A stretch of DNA of 64,000 nucleotides from Edolisoma coerulescens (GCA_013397115.1 VWZW01000500.1:1256865-1320864); one strand, 5' to 3'; numbered from the stretch's first letter, positions 26,901 through 40,550 are shown. Program-made: numbers and translations. The notes: generated by a model not told the origin, from the letters alone.

Positions 26901-29900
26901 CCCTCAGTGTTTATATTTCCTTGAGAGAGTCAACCCCTTTCAGGAACATAAATGAAATGTTACTGTGGAACGTCCTGGGCATGTGTGTGGGTGTGTGGTT
27001 TTGGTGGTTTTGCATAATATACGTGATTCTCAGTTTTGTTGATTTTTAACATTGTGCTGTGTATATTACACGTGAGGTTACATGTTTGTTCTTTCTGTGG
27101 ATGAAAAGAAGGCATTTGACTGGGGATTGCTTTTTAGTGCACGTGCCTCTGCTGCACACACATTCATGAATCAGTTACAGTCTGTGTTGGGAAATATATT
27201 GTGAATATAATTGGCTTGGTGAAATGAAACATTTACAATGAATAATAGAGAGATACTAAAGAATTTATATTTAAAAAAATACTAAAAGCAGGAAAGGACG
27301 TGACCTTCTTATGTTAGTGATGGTTTTTGTTATTATAGGAATGAGAGGCTTAATTCCTGGAAATGCTAGAGTTTTCTTGCTGGCTGAATGTGTCCTTCAT
27401 AGTAGTCTGTTTGTCATCCCAACCTTTTTCTGAAAATGGAATTCAGGTTTGTAGCCAAAAACATAATATTTTTTACTTTGTATCGAGGTTATGTAACAGA
27501 TGGTGAGCTAAAATGTGCTCGGTGCTTCAAAATTATTTGATGACTCATAAAACTGAATAACACTTTTTCCCTCAGATCATGTTTTGATTCTATCTAGGGA
27601 TGAGTAAAACTGTTAAATTAGAGAAAACTCCATCTGAAATATTAAACAAGTATTTGAGTCATGAAAATCTGTTGGGATTTTTATTAATTCATTTGCCTGT
27701 GACTTGTCTTGTAGTAAGAAGTACTTGAGATCACCGGAGAAAAATGTGCAATTTCTGAAATGTTTAAAGAATAGCTATAGTTTGCTCAACATTGAAACTG
27801 CAAACAAAACCTGCAAGTTCTCTGAGAGTTCAACTGTTCTGTTTTAACTGGAACCAACATAAAGTATCTCTCTTTAAAACTGCTGTTTTCTTGTATATTT
27901 GGAATCAGTGGGAGCCAGATTCCTTTGGTAATCCTTTAGAGGGTCTGTTGGGAAATTAGGTGTCCAGTTCATTGAACCTCTGTCCCTAAAGCTGGTATGA
28001 TGGACAAACTTAAAAGGCACATGTCCAGTGTTGGAAGTTTCACCATGGACATATCCAGTTCCTGCTGGCATCATCCATCATTTTCTTGGATGTCCTAGTA
28101 GGTTCCCTTAGGTGCTTCTGCACCTCTCTTGGACAGAGGATAATGTCACTGACACCAGTTAGGTCTCAGCAATGCACATTTGGTCCAACTACTCCCTGGC
28201 CATAGTTCAGTGTGGCCCCTTTTAAGAAGCAAAGCTAGTCATGATATTCTGCTTGGAACACATGAAATTTCCTTGGGCTAGGAGGGAAAAAGAACAGTGT
28301 TTGTGGCCTTGGCACACACGGATTTATTTGTGAGGTCTGAGCAGATCTCAGCGCCCACAGAACTGTCTGAATCAAGGGGGCAGGACGGGTCTCTGGGGGT
28401 GCTCGGAGGGTCTGACAAAGGAGTTGGCCACCAGCCAGCTCTGGAGTTCAGGTTAAGGATTTTCATTCAGAACAAATTCTATTTATCCAGGCCTAAGAGA
28501 AAAACTCCATTATCATACCTTACTGTGGATATATTTTTAAGGTAACGTACACATCGCTATAGAAGAAAGCAGGAAACGCAGAACACTTCTGTCTCACAAG
28601 TACACAAAAGTATATTATATATACAAAGAATACACACTTTTGAAAGGGCTCTTAGGCCTGCTTGTGATGTTTACATAGAGACTTAGGATTGCCGTTCTAG
28701 GTGTATTGGCAATATTTGCCTGAAAAAGAGATGCCATCCCTTGATTTTTTTTTTTAAAGTTCTATTTTTACTCTATCTGGTAGCTCAAAGCTTGTTTTTC
28801 TACAAGTTGCTCTGTTCTCAAGGATGATAGGTAGATGTTAGAGTTCCAGCTTTTCTTCCTGGTATTCCATGTGTGTCTCTATTTGCATTCTTTCAGCTCA
28901 TGTTTTCTCAGATGCAGAAAATTATGTAATTAGTTGTGGGGTCTCATACCATCGTTTCAGAGATGTTTCCCATTTAAATTAAAGGCCTGTTCTTCTACCC
29001 AATCAGTAATTGTCTAGATCTTTTAAGATCTCCTTCAGCTTGATTTAATTGTTAAACATTAATTTAGTAGGAAAAAGGCTTCAAAGGGGAAAAAAAGAAC
29101 TGCTGGAGGGGCAAAATATTAATAGGTGCTTAAAAGCAAAACAGTAATTCCTCCCTTTCTAAGCTTGCAGCCCTTCAGGCCTAGTGGAAAAGAAACAATT
29201 GACTGTATTACAGGATTATATAGGTTTCATTGACTTAAAATGAACTGAAAGCAGCTGTAGGGAGATTTACCTCAAGTCTTTATTATTAGCCATATGAGGC
29301 AGAAAGAAAAACAATGTTTTGTTTGAGTCAGAAAATACAATTTTCAATGGTGGTTTCGAAAAGGTTAGATAAAGAGAGCATTGCTTTTCAATAGGGAAAA
29401 GGTGAATAGAAAAATTCTGTTTTGCCAGCATTATATACCATATGAAAGATTTCAGCCAGCAGAAAAAGAGCCTATCTTATACTTGTAGGGTCTTTGTTTT
29501 GTTTCATTTCTGATGGATAATCTTGGAGTTTAGTACACTTGATATCTCTTTTACTTACTAATGACTGTAATACTTCACTCCTTTGAATACTTCCACCATG
29601 CAAATGGAGATAAAGATCAAAAAAGTGCTGCTTTTTTACGAAGAAAATCCTTCTAAACTCTGCCTCTCATTGAAAAATACATTGGTACAGATTTCCCTCT
29701 AAGTTTTCTGCCTTTGGTTGTTAAAAATTCTAATTAAGAAAAATCTGCAGAGTTTCTAGAGAAAAAAATTTGAGAATGCAAAGCCAGAATCTATTATAAA
29801 GATCCAGAATATTTCCTTACTGTGAAATATTTAAAATACTTAGGATTATTTTACCTACCATAGACTTGTTTTTAAACCATACATGTCATTAAAGTGCAGT

Positions 29901-30985
29901 TAACAGTAGTTGTTTTATAAACAGTCTATACTCAGTTACTTCTGCAATTCAGGATGTTGCTTTAACTCCAGTGATGTGCTGAGAATCTGCTCCCTCTCAG
30001 ATAAAAGTGCCCTGGTGTGGTCCAGTGTTGGGGGATAAGGAATCTGTAACCACACGCAAGATCAGTAAGAACTGCCACCTGGTATCAGTAATAAGATATT
30101 ACTATTTCAGAAAATACAGAACTTGCTGTTGCATTGGGATTTTTGATACAAGTTTCTTATTTCTTAAAACTCACCTTTGTCGAAGGTCACATGTGTTTTG
30201 TTAGGTGGTGGTACTGAAGAGATTCTGAAATACTTAATAGGCTTTTTCTTCCTCTGGGTTGTTCAAGTGAAGTGCTTTTTTATAAATGTATCCACAGCAG
30301 TATTCATTGTGATGGGGGATGGAATTATGCAGTTTTGAACTTTATGTTAGCAGTGCATTATATTATATATTGGCATTGCAGCAGCAACATTTCAGTAGAG
30401 GTGAACATGATTTAGAGATATAAAAAATAAGTACCAAAAAAATCTATGGCCATTGAAGAAAAGCTGGAATTAAATTCTCATTGATATCCAAAAATATTTT
30501 CTTAACCTATAGACCAGCCACTCTTTAGCTGCTCTTTTTGACTGGAGCAAAAGTGAAGTGTTCTGGTATAAGGATGAACAACTTTGTGTAGCTGTGAGTG
30601 GTTATGCACCCGCTTACCCATAAAGTTCCTTCTTCAAAGAAAAGTCTACAAAGAAAGTTGTGGCTGATTCTGTCTGCAGCAATGTAGCTTTGAAGTGTAT
30701 ATTGCTGCATCTGGTATTCTGTGCATGCAGAGGTGGAGTTTTCCCATGTTTAAGAGCTGTCTTATACTCTCACATTCAATTAATGTTAGTATGCCATTGT
30801 GTAATTTCTCAAACTCTTTTCAGTAGGTCAGTGTCTTTTTGAGATATTAGAAGTGGGAACTTTTAGAACCTGCAGCACTGTCATCTTAAATGTCTGGTTT
30901 GATTTTGGTACATTTATGGGAGAGATGCTCTCAATTCTAACATTCGTGGGTCCAACATGGCACTGAACTACCAATTCTTTCTCTT
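26900..30985. other. AT-rich non-coding DNA, probable intron
   Basis: No gene recognised. Open frames are below 85 codons and unremarkable. A minus-strand segment at 30,175-30,224 has a strong donor (AAAG|GTGAGT) and a usable acceptor with one open frame. It is only 50 nt long and has no recognisable homology. Confidence 0.5.
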
Positions 30986-30988
30986 CAA

Positions 30989-31133
30989 TTCATAGAATCA
31001 TAGAATGGTTTGGGTCAGAAGGGACCTGAAAGTTCACCCTGTTCCACCCCCTGCCGTGGGCAAGGACACCTTCCACTAGACCAGTTGCTCAAAGCCATCC
31101 AACCTGGCCTGGGACACTTCCAAGGATGCAGTG
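30989..31133 (-). mobile_element. CR1 LINE, 5'-truncated 3' end
   Basis: The plus strand begins with the duplicated octamer TCATAGAATCATAGAAT, continues with GGTTTGGGTCAGAAGGGACC, then the CCCTGCCGTGGGCAAGGACA and CCATCCAACCTGGCCT blocks. These are the reverse complement of the conserved CR1 3' untranslated end, so the element lies on the minus strand. CR1 is the dominant LINE of birds. About 145 bp survive, ending inside the GGATGCAG block, which is a typical strongly 5'-truncated insertion. It carries substitutions and small indels against the usual consensus, so it is not young. It is non-coding and inactive. Confidence 0.93.
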
Positions 31134-31487
31134 TCTCTAATTCTTATATGAATCCTTCAGTAAAGGGTTATCTTCCTACAGCTGCATAACAGCTGTTAAA
31201 AACCTGACTTCAAACTGGTGGACCTCATTTTTGGATCTTAAGTTAGAGAGAGACTGAATACTTTGTGAAAGTAAAACATTTAACTTTTTTTTCACATTTT
31301 CCATCCAGATCCGCTGTTTATGCTTTTAAAAGGTAAGGTGTGGTTCCTAATCAGCCTGAATTCAGATAACACTGCATACGTTTATCAACCTTGAGAAAAC
31401 TGAAAATGGTTTAGTAGTGCAGAACAAAGTGTAGAATTTACATTCTGCTTTGATTCTCCAGGTTTAGTAGCAGCTTTTTTGGTTTTT

Positions 31488-31585
31488 ACAGTTGAGAAAA
31501 TCTTGATAGAGATTAAACAACTTGCCCAAGGTCTCAGAAGGAGCCACTGACACAACCAGAGCTGAACACTGAACTCCTGTCTTGT
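31488..31585 (+). mobile_element. MIR-like SINE fragment
   Basis: The segment contains TTAAACAACTTGCCCAAGGT followed by TCTCAGAAGGAGCCACTGAC and an AGAGCTGAACACTGAACTCC stretch. This order matches the core and 3' half of MIR-type SINEs (AACTTGCCCAAGGTCACA, then the AGAGC..GA..TGAAC block). The copy is diverged and has lost the tRNA-derived 5' part. MIR relics are shared across amniotes and are ancient in birds. Confidence 0.7.
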
Positions 31586-31599
31586 TCACAACATTTAGG

Positions 31600-34320
31600 T
31601 CACAGGCTGGGAAGGTACACTTGCTCTGGCGTTCGGAGGAGTTTCATCCTGGAATCTCACCCCCTGTTTGCTTCTCCAGCAAGAAATCCCAATCTTTCTT
31701 ATCTCCTATAATTTCCAGTAGGGCCCTCCTCCCTTATGCTATCAGCAAGCACTCCTTATTATCAATGTTTCTTCTAATAAGAAGTCCAAGTACCTGCCAC
31801 TGTGTGTGTGTAGGAAGTTGATGCTTTCATTCAGGCTGATGGGTTTCATGCTCAAAAGTATTCACTTCTAATTGAGACCTCCAAAAGATAAGAGCTCAAC
31901 AAGAATTTGATGTATTTGCTGTAGAGGTGTTGTCAGACTGGCTAAGTCCCATCCCAAACACTGGTGGGGCTGGGAAGTGGAGAGTGCAGACAAGTGACCT
32001 AAAACACCCCTGAGTGGTTTGCACAACTACACATGTAATTGCTGGATATGTGCATGCATTTACAGTGCTGTAATTGCGTGTCTGATGCACTTTTAGTTAC
32101 CTGTTCATCTGTTAATCTGCTGAAGAGAACAGAAATACTGAACACAATGAAACCTTTCCAACGAGCCATTGTATTTCTATGCTCATGAAAAGAAAACCAA
32201 CCTGGGTGTACTGGGAATTTCAGTTTGTGTTCCTGACAAAGTAGATACTGCTGGTAGGACAGGAGTAACCTCCCTTCTGGGAAGTGACTTCCATGAATTT
32301 TTGTATAGGATGTACAGAATGTTCAGCTTCCTTGGGCAATGTTCTCTGCTCAGAATTGTGAGGGACACGTTCGTTGTGTTGCTGGTGATCAGCAGGAGTT
32401 GTGAATTATTGGAAGTTAACACGCCTGCCAGGCATTTCAGGGCAGTAACCTGTAACAAGAAGAGGCACATTTCCCTAAATGAATACATTTTCATTCAGAG
32501 GGTTATTCACTTAGCCAGCATTAAATGTAATCCTCTTTGAATCTCATGGCTACCTCCTACTCCATTCCTGTCAGTTTTCATCTCCTGCAAAATCATGAAT
32601 CCAGCCTTCAAAAGAATAGTAGTTTGGTTAATTCACTGTGTGGCTTTCTGTAAGAAACACAAGAGGAATTCTATAGAGTTAATGCAAAATAGCTCAAGGT
32701 CAGTGGCTCCAATATTTACATCATAATTAAAGTATTCTCTTTTTCTTTTTAATTTTCTTTTTCCTCTCTTCATTTCTTTGCTTTTCTTCTTTCCCTTAGA
32801 TTTTTCCCTTCTTTTTCCTTCATTTTGTCTTTATTTTCTCCTTCTTTTTTTTTTTTTTTTTTTAAGATGGAAAGGTGTTTGTCTCTAATACAGCATCATC
32901 GCCTCTTTTTATGCTGATTTCATTTTCAGACAAGGCAGATGACACTGCTGGCCCCTGCAATTTGCTGCACACCAGCTTTGCAGAACATAATGGAGTGGGA
33001 CAGTATTCTTTTTGATGTGGTTAATCTCTGTTGTACTTGTGCCTCTCCTGAAAACTGCACTGTGTCAGAGACTCTTTTGTAGCCAATGGTGACAGGAAGA
33101 TCAACAGAGAGAGGTTGCTCCATTAACCTCTGAAGTAATGAAGTTGCATTTCAGGCAGTCAACACTCACGCTGCCAATTTATTATCATTTAAGAGGAAGT
33201 GAAACTACTTCAGGCCACTCTAGTGTCCACATTTTGATAAATACCCAGAGTGCTCATGTTCTAATGCTAACAATCAGCCTTGAAGGGACCTCTAATGGCG
33301 TAGGATGCTGTGGCTTTGTCTTCTTGCTCTTGCAGAATGACCTTCACAGAATCAGCACCAAGGGAACAGGCCAAGCCTATTTCCTTCCATACTGCATATG
33401 CAGGTGTAGTTTTGCTGGTAGTGCCACCTATATCTGTCCATGTGGAAAGACTGAAAGAAGATAAATCATTTGATAACAAATTTTTGTAAACTTTCAAGGG
33501 ACCTGAATTCAGATCTCCAGATTTGCTTTTCTTTAATTCTTGTTTCCCAGGCGATGCGCATTGTTAAGGGGATTACTTTCCATCTTAGAAACAGACATAA
33601 CCAAAATCTTGAGAACACTTTTAAACCTTCAATTCGTTAAAATCTTGCAGGATTGTCTGACCTTATAAGATTTTCATGACCAATAGTCAAATCCTGTGAG
33701 AACAGCTTTCTGAGGAAGCAATAACAGCAGTCTCCCCCACCTCAGCAGTAAAACAGGCTTGTAAAAGAAAACATTGCAAAGCTGGCATGACCATACCCCC
33801 ATTCTTCCCGAGTTCTGCTCCTAGGCATGGTCTTTGGCACATATTTTTTCCTGCCAAGGGCAGTGTAATTTACATGTCTGGCTTTCCATAAGTAGTGAAA
33901 ACACTTTTTATATATAAAAAATCCAGGTGGTTTCATAGCCATATCATACATTCCTTTTCTCCCAGGGTGACATAAGTAGTTATTTATCCGCAGCATTTCG
34001 GAGACACAGAATCAAGGTGGTCAGCTAAGTGCAGCATGTTTCTGCTGGTTCCTTGCTGGATTTCTGATTTCTGATGTATTTGTGTTTGTGCTGTGGGCCC
34101 AGTTTTGGCTGCAGATGGGGCTCTGAGTGTTTGCTTCCTGGGACTACTTGACATATCTCCACTGAAATAATTTGGAAGGCTCTGGATGGATCCTGTTAGT
34201 GTCTGGGAAGAGAAAGCAGTCAGTAAAGCATGGGGAAAGTTACCTGCATTGTGTAAAAGAACATTGTTTATGAAGAGAACACTCAGCCGTGGCCTCGTGC
34301 CCACGGTGTGCGATCCCTGT
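31600..34320. other. Non-coding DNA, probable intron
   Basis: No gene seen. The stretch holds a long polypyrimidine tract (listed separately) and short open frames on both strands around 32,170-32,540 and 33,140-33,500. A 19-nt minus-strand segment at about 32,096-32,114 has strong splice sites on both sides but is too short to support. Confidence 0.5.
32731..32864. repeat. Polypyrimidine tract
   Basis: About 130 bases of the plus strand are nearly all C and T, ending in an uninterrupted run of about 20 T before AAGATGG. The sequence is irregular rather than a clean microsatellite. Such tracts can arise from decayed poly-T or (CTTT)n repeats and can form triplex-type DNA. No AG acceptor followed by a credible exon was found at its end. 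Confidence 0.85.
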
Positions 34321-34329
34321 TTCCTTGCC

Positions 34330-35220
34330 TCTCCTGTCAATAGCCTGAACTATCCTGCTCTCCCTCTGAGCTGCAGCCCTTCCTGCTGCAAAGCAGATCT
34401 CCTGCCTCTGTGTAAGGAAGGTGGCTGCATCTCCGTGCTTGGGCTTTCCCTTCTGGAGCAATGAGTTCTTCCCTGGACTCCGTGTCCGATGGTGCAGAGC
34501 TCTGCCAAGGGCTGGAGCAGTGGCTGCAGGGTTTGGAACAGCGCCCTGTGCTCGGCTGTTTGCCAGAGCCTGGGACAGACCCGGTGCCAGGATGAGGACC
34601 ACAAGCATCTCCCACATGTGCCACAAAGCTGCATCCAGCCTGCAAAGCTTCATGGAGTTTTCTCCCGCTCCCTCTCTCCCCCTGCCATGACACATTTTTC
34701 TCTGTACTGAGACAACAGGTGTCTCAAGCTCTCCCTTTTGTCTTTATGGCAGATGGGTTTGGGAAGGGCCCCCTGCCAGGTTTGAGCACAAGGTCGCTTT
34801 TGAGCACCTGACTCGAGACACAGTTGTTGGCTTTTTCAGCTGCTTGGGGGTGGGAGCTCTGCCCTGGCTGCCATGGGGATGGACCTGGAGAGAAACCCAC
34901 ACTGCTGCTGGGGCAGCACGTCTGGGGAGCACGGCAAGGGTTATGGAACTCAGCAGCATTGCAGGAAAATGTTGGGAATATTGGGGGCACAGGACGTGGA
35001 ACCTCTGCCACCTGCACAGCCGCTGCTGCTGCTGCAGAGCGCTCAGACCGCCCGCTGTCCTGGGCCCCGTCCGCAGCTTCTTCAAGTTGCACGAGGGATG
35101 GGAAAAGCTGTCAGGGATTCCACAGCAATGCTAAAGCCAGGGAAACACGGGCAATCCTCTGTGGGTCAGTACTGTCACAACACCCTCTGCCCTCCCCACC
35201 CCTTCCTTGCTTGTGCTTAC
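34330..35220. other. GC-rich patch with overlapping open frames
   Basis: About 900 bp are much richer in GC than the surroundings, with moderate CpG. Frames of 94 to 172 codons are open on both strands (34,240-34,695 minus; 34,824-35,342 plus). The minus frame has a short hydrophobic stretch that could mimic a signal peptide, and it ends near a CAG|GTAACT donor at 34,242. With so many frames open at once, composition explains them better than coding. The products are unrecognised and I do not call a gene. Confidence 0.4.
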
Positions 35221-38200
35221 CAGCATTCACGAAACACACAAAAGGCACCGTGTCTGGGAGAGAGAAGAGAGATGGACTCTGTGCTGTTGGGAAATGCAGG
35301 AAGATGTTCTCTTGTTGGCACCATTATTGGATTTTTAGGTAGTGAAGGTGTTTTCATTTAACACAAAATTAATTTATATGTTGTACCTGTTTTCAGAAAG
35401 GTGGGATAAGATTAGGCAATTCCGAATTGTAAATTTTAAATACAATTTGTTATTAGTTTGTGTCTGAATTTTTTATATGATTTAAATATACAGCTCACTG
35501 TTTTTAGCTTCCCTTCTATGTTTAGCTAAAGTGAACTGCTGAAGAATATGAAATAGATTATTTTATTGGCCCTGACTCACAACTGAGTCAGTGAACTTTC
35601 TTGCACTTACAACTAAAATTGGATTCTAACTTTCAAAAATTTATGACAATTGCTCCTTCTTGTGGCTTGAATGTTGACATATAATTAATTTAGGATTTCT
35701 TCTTGAGATTTCCTGTCTAGGTTTGTACCTGTCACAAAAATATCCTTGGAAGTTTATCTAACAGCTGGAACACCACGAGAGTCGATTGAAATTTAGCAGA
35801 GATTTACTGGGGCCAACAGGAAGTGCTCAGAGCAGGATGGCATAAATATGCAGAAAGAGCTCTTTTATTTCAGCTGTTTTAAAGGTCCCAGTACAGGCTG
35901 ATAGTGGTGTAATGCTGAAAAATGCTGACACCGTGTCAGCCAGCAGCACCAGCACAGCAAAGGATTCCACAAGCATGGATTGGCACTTTGTGGAATTATG
36001 CACAGAATGGAGCTGTGTCTGTTGCCTTCCCTCCATCCCAGCTGCCCTGCAGGTTTCAGCTCATTCTTTTGAGAAACCAGATATATTTAATGGGAATTTC
36101 CCACAAAATGGTTTTGAAATCTGGTTTGTTCTTCTGCAGGACTGAAGGAGTTCTGAAAATTCAAAATCTAGGCTGCAGTGGCTTGAGGGACTGGGCAGAT
36201 GAAATTACCTTTAGATAAATGTAAAATATAGAAGAAAAGCAACCCCAAACCCCAAGACTGCATACTAAATATCAGGATATAATATTAGCTATTACTCCTG
36301 AGGATGGAGATGTTGGAATTCTAGTGCATAGTCCTCCAAAAAATTAGATTTATTTACAGCAGTAAAAAAAGGGAAACAATATAATGAATACTTGCAAAAG
36401 AAAAAGTTATTTATATACGAAGCTGTTTTTAACCCCTGTACCTGTTCAAGGCTTGCCCACATCTTTGCTGTTCTACCCATTTCTGATAAGCCACTGAGAA
36501 GAAACAGAGAGCACAGCAAAGCTAAAAAAAGAAGGAGATTTTAAATTGTTTCTGTGTAAAGAGAAGCTATTGCAATATAAATCTTCAGTTTGGGAAGGAA
36601 ATAAAAATATAATAAATCTCAAAAAAAAATTAATTATCTGGAGGGGGTGAAGATGAATTGAGTGGTAAATTTTCCTGCAATGTGGACACTCAGTGAAATG
36701 AGCTGGTTCTGGGTAGAGCACAAGCAATACTGACTCGAGTATCACGGAGCTGCTGGCCAGGCTTGCCATGCCAACTGCAGAGAGCGCGAGGATAAATGGA
36801 ACTGGAACAGTGCTAAGTGGTTTGTGGGTGGTATTGGCCTCCTGAGGATCATTACATGCCATGTTCTGGATGTAGCAGGAGCCCTGAGCTCTCAGGGCCA
36901 CGTGCATTGCAGGGAGCCTGGAGGGTTCATTCCCTCTTTCCTTCTGCAGAGGGACAGTGGAAGGTGTGAGTTGTTCCTGATCCACACTTTGAAATTTGGA
37001 AGAGAGATAAATTAGAGATTATTGTTGGAAGAAGCTGCATTTTCCATGAGCCTACAAAATATTTTGTGATCATTATTGTGGTAATGCCTGATAGTGGAAG
37101 GTACATACCTTGGGGAATTAAAAATAAGATTTTGTTTAATGAAATGAAAGATCCCAAAACATTCTATTGGGAAAAAAATCTGCAAAGGACACAGGTGACC
37201 CTCTTCCTCCTCCTGCTCCTTTCTTACACTTCGTTTGTGAACTTGTGACTTGCATGAGAAAATTACTCTTTGTTTTTTGGTTTTTTGGGGTTTTTTTTGT
37301 TTTTGCATGATTAACCATTGAGCTCTGCTAAAAAGCTGTTCCTGGCTTAAACAATAACTTTTGATGATAAAAGAATTGATAAATTACAGTTAGGGTATAT
37401 TCTAAAAAAAAATGGCTTGTTCAAAAGAACAAGTAGCTTAGATAAATTTATAAAAAGTTAGCTTGATTTGATCTCTGGAAATGTTTGTAAAAACAAAGTT
37501 TCCTCATTAAAAAATGCAGTGAAACTGCATTCTTTGACTTAATCCTCTCATTTTCATAATGCAACATGCTGCATTCAGATACGAAATAATCATCCAGCTG
37601 TGCTTTTTTTGCTGAATTTCCCACATCTTTTTGTCCAAACCCAATGTTCTTTATACAGCACAGGCCACTGTGTCTCATTTCCAGACTGTAAAAATATGAA
37701 TGTAGAGGTGTACCTAGCAGTGGTGGCCTATATATTCTATCTTTAAGTTCCTCTAGAAAATGAGGCAAGATGTGCAAGTGTGAGAAAATAATAAATCCAG
37801 AAAATTAGAATTAAATGGGCTAGACAATTTTGTTTGCATTTAGAGTACTTATGGAGAAATTAGGATGTATTGTCAAATATGGTTTTACCTTCTTGAATTA
37901 GAGAGTTAGTAAAAACAAAGTATCTGGAAAGTAGCCCTAAAACTATCTTGTCTTTCTTGTAGTTGTTTCAGTGGGAAAGATTTTTTTATAAGTACCTGTT
38001 TAGTTGTTGCTCTCTAAAATTAATGGAGGAATGAACAAAGTTTGTACTGCCATCATTATTCTTATTTTCCAAGCTGTTTCCATTTATTAAATTCCACTCT
38101 GGGCTTTACCTTCTCCTCAGTGGGGTTAACACATTTGTGCACGCACATGAAGAGTATCTTCTGGGTTTGTTTTGCTGTTTCTAATTAGCAAATTGCTGTC

Positions 38201-40550
38201 CTCAAAAATGCTTTTTGTGAACTACTCTTCTCGTGTTTTATCTTGTTCCAGAACTGCAAGATGCAGGGAAAGTAGAGGCTGATGGTGTCACACCATTTCC
38301 AGCTGTTGTCCAACGCCACCACTCAGCAGTGAGTTGGTCAGAGGTTGGCAACAGAGCCTGGCAGAGTGGAAAGAGCTCTGCTGCAGAGAGTGGAATAAAA
38401 GAAAAGTGGGGAGAAATAAAGTTTAAGCAAGTAGAAGAATAGAGAGAGAAATCAGACAAGGTCTGTGCACAGCTGGAATGGGAGATTGAGAGGAGAAAGC
38501 AAGTGGGCATAGGGAAATAGGTGTTCTGTAGAAACAAATGTGCTACTCTGTGTAAATTATAGTTAATGAATTGTGATTATTCTTGCTCATTAAGTTCCTA
38601 GTCTTGTTTGCTAAACAGTTTAATCGCAATGCATCTTTTTTTTTTTATAGAAGTATCAAGTAGAAAGTGTCACCATTGTAGTTTTATATGATTTCATAAT
38701 GAAGTTTGTATTTTCAGTTGCTTGTTTGCCTGTCATTTGACATTTGCATGGATGGTCTAAATACCTTTGGAAATCTTGCAATCTAAGCCTCTGATCTCTC
38801 CAGCTCTTGCACACATGCATGTTTTTGAGTGTACAGTGATTATAAAGGTGGTGTTTGAAGATTGGGAGGGAGCAAAATTTTGCTTATTGCTATTTTATTA
38901 TTTCCCTTTGTGTAATAATCATTATCATTGGAATGCTGATAACTGTGGGTCTTCAGTCTGCATGGAATATTATATATATATGCCCTTAGTTAAATGGAAG
39001 CCTCTAAGGTTCCCTTCAGGAAAGACTCTTAAGCCTTCTCTTAATATTAAGTGCATTTTTAAGTCTCACTTAGAGTAAAAATTAAAAAAATTAAAACATA
39101 TGCTTGTATGTTTAACAGAGCTGGCCCCTAAGTCTTCCCTATCGTGCACTGAGAAATGCGTGGGCAGAGCCATAATTGTGGAGAAGCTCATAATATTGGG
39201 GCCTAAATTATAAAAATTATTGCATAATTAGACCACACAAGTTAGATTTCAAAATGCTGCGTGTTACTTGGATGGGTATTTAAAAAATAAGTAGCTGTCG
39301 AGCATGTATGGTCCTGTTCCCAGTGCCACACACAGTCATTGTAATGCTTTAGCAGTTTGAAGGGTTTTAAATGGATCCAGCATTGGTCTTCAAATACACC
39401 AAACCGACTAACACTTGCCTTAGTTGTATCTCTTTCTTCTTAACTTTAAAAGATGCTACTGTAAACATCAGACAACGTTTTTATAAGCAGTTTCATACCA
39501 TGAGCCATGTAAAATTAAAAAATATATTTAGGATAATTTGGAGGGGAAGAAGGCGAGAGTCTATCTCATGTACTGTAAAACAGGCTTTTTGTGTACAGTA
39601 GAAGTCTGATTATATTTTGACATACTGATTTCTTTTATGTTATTATTATTTATACAATAAGCATACCTCACAATGGCTTCCACAGCACAATCAGCATTTA
39701 GATATACCTGACAGGATAACTTCCCTGAGTACTGGGTTATTAACTAGCAGAACAAAGTAATGAAATGGCACGTTAATGGTTTGTCTAAATTATGAAGTAT
39801 AGGTGGGGACATACAGCTGCTGGTACAAATACTCAGATGCACAGAGCAATACCCTGAAGCTCTTTAGTTTTTTTCTCAGCTTTAGAAGATGAGAAATCTG
39901 AGGTGATTGGGAAAGCAGGCACAGGCCATGAGATGCATCTTTGTTAAATTTTTTGTTATTGCTTGGTTGAGGAAAAAATAACCCCAGCAAACTTTCAGTA
40001 ACCTACTGGAGTCGTGGCCCTGAAGGACACCATGCTTGTGTCCAGCAGTTCTGAGAAGACTTTTCCTCCCTGGCCAAGGATCCACCCTTTTCCTAAGGGC
40101 AGAAATAGGCACACACATAAAGCACCTCAAACCTGCACTCAGCCCTCAACACCTCTCTTCTGCCCGACTCCATCCAGCCTTTGGGTACATCAAAAGAAGG
40201 AGTACAGCCCTTGTGTGCCTCCTCACTGGCTGGAATGCTTTTGGATTAAACTTCCTCTCCACAACCACCAAATTTATTAGTATTTACTCTGGTACAACAT
40301 CTAGTAACCAATATGCTTCTAACAACAGTGTGGTAGCAGCCACAGTAGCTAGAGTTATCCAAGCACAACAGCCAGCCAATTTTAGCTATTAAATATTGAC
40401 TGACTCTGGTAGGATGCATGAGGTAAAACCCAAATCATGCTCCCTACAACCAGACAAATATGTATGAGATTTTAAGAATTTCCTTCTAGTCCCAAACTAT
40501 CAGCAAATCTCAAAAGATGGCAGGAAAAAAAAAAACTCCTACAAATTCTA
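35221..40550. other. AT-rich non-coding DNA, probable intron
   Basis: No gene recognised. Isolated exon-like segments occur, notably 35,221-35,253 minus (very strong pyrimidine-rich acceptor, 33 nt), 37,109-37,163 minus (good acceptor and GTATGT donor, 55 nt) and 38,252-38,328 plus (77 nt, one open frame). None shows known protein similarity. A TG-, T- and A-rich low-complexity stretch lies near 37,270-37,305. Confidence 0.5.
38252..38328 (+). CDS. Candidate internal exon, unrecognised
   Basis: The acceptor TTATCTTGTTCCAG ends at 38,251, and the donor GCA|GTGAGTTGG follows at 38,329. Only one of three frames is open across the 77 nt. It has two leading bases and 25 complete codons, so the segment ends on a codon boundary. 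That phase would join directly to the terminal exon at 48,525, which starts on a codon boundary. The peptide (Glu-Leu-Gln-Asp-Ala-Gly-Lys start, His-His-Ser-Ala end) is not one I recognise and does not obviously match LRRIQ1 as I remember it. Splice sites and phase are the only support. Confidence 0.15.

Noticed and set aside
30175..30224. 50-nt minus-strand segment with strong GTGAGT donor and a Pro-rich open frame
   Set aside because: Phase joins the 1,749 candidate, but with no homology and only two short pieces 28 kb apart a gene cannot be supported.
37109..37163. 55-nt minus-strand segment with strong splice sites
   Set aside because: Open in two frames, hydrophobic low-information peptide, no recognisable relative.
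39371..39601. Plus-strand frame with an Ile-Ile-Trp-Arg-Gly string reminiscent of an IQ motif
   Set aside because: No Gln at the expected place, no matching flanks and no clear splice borders. A chance likeness to the IQ motifs expected in LRRIQ1.
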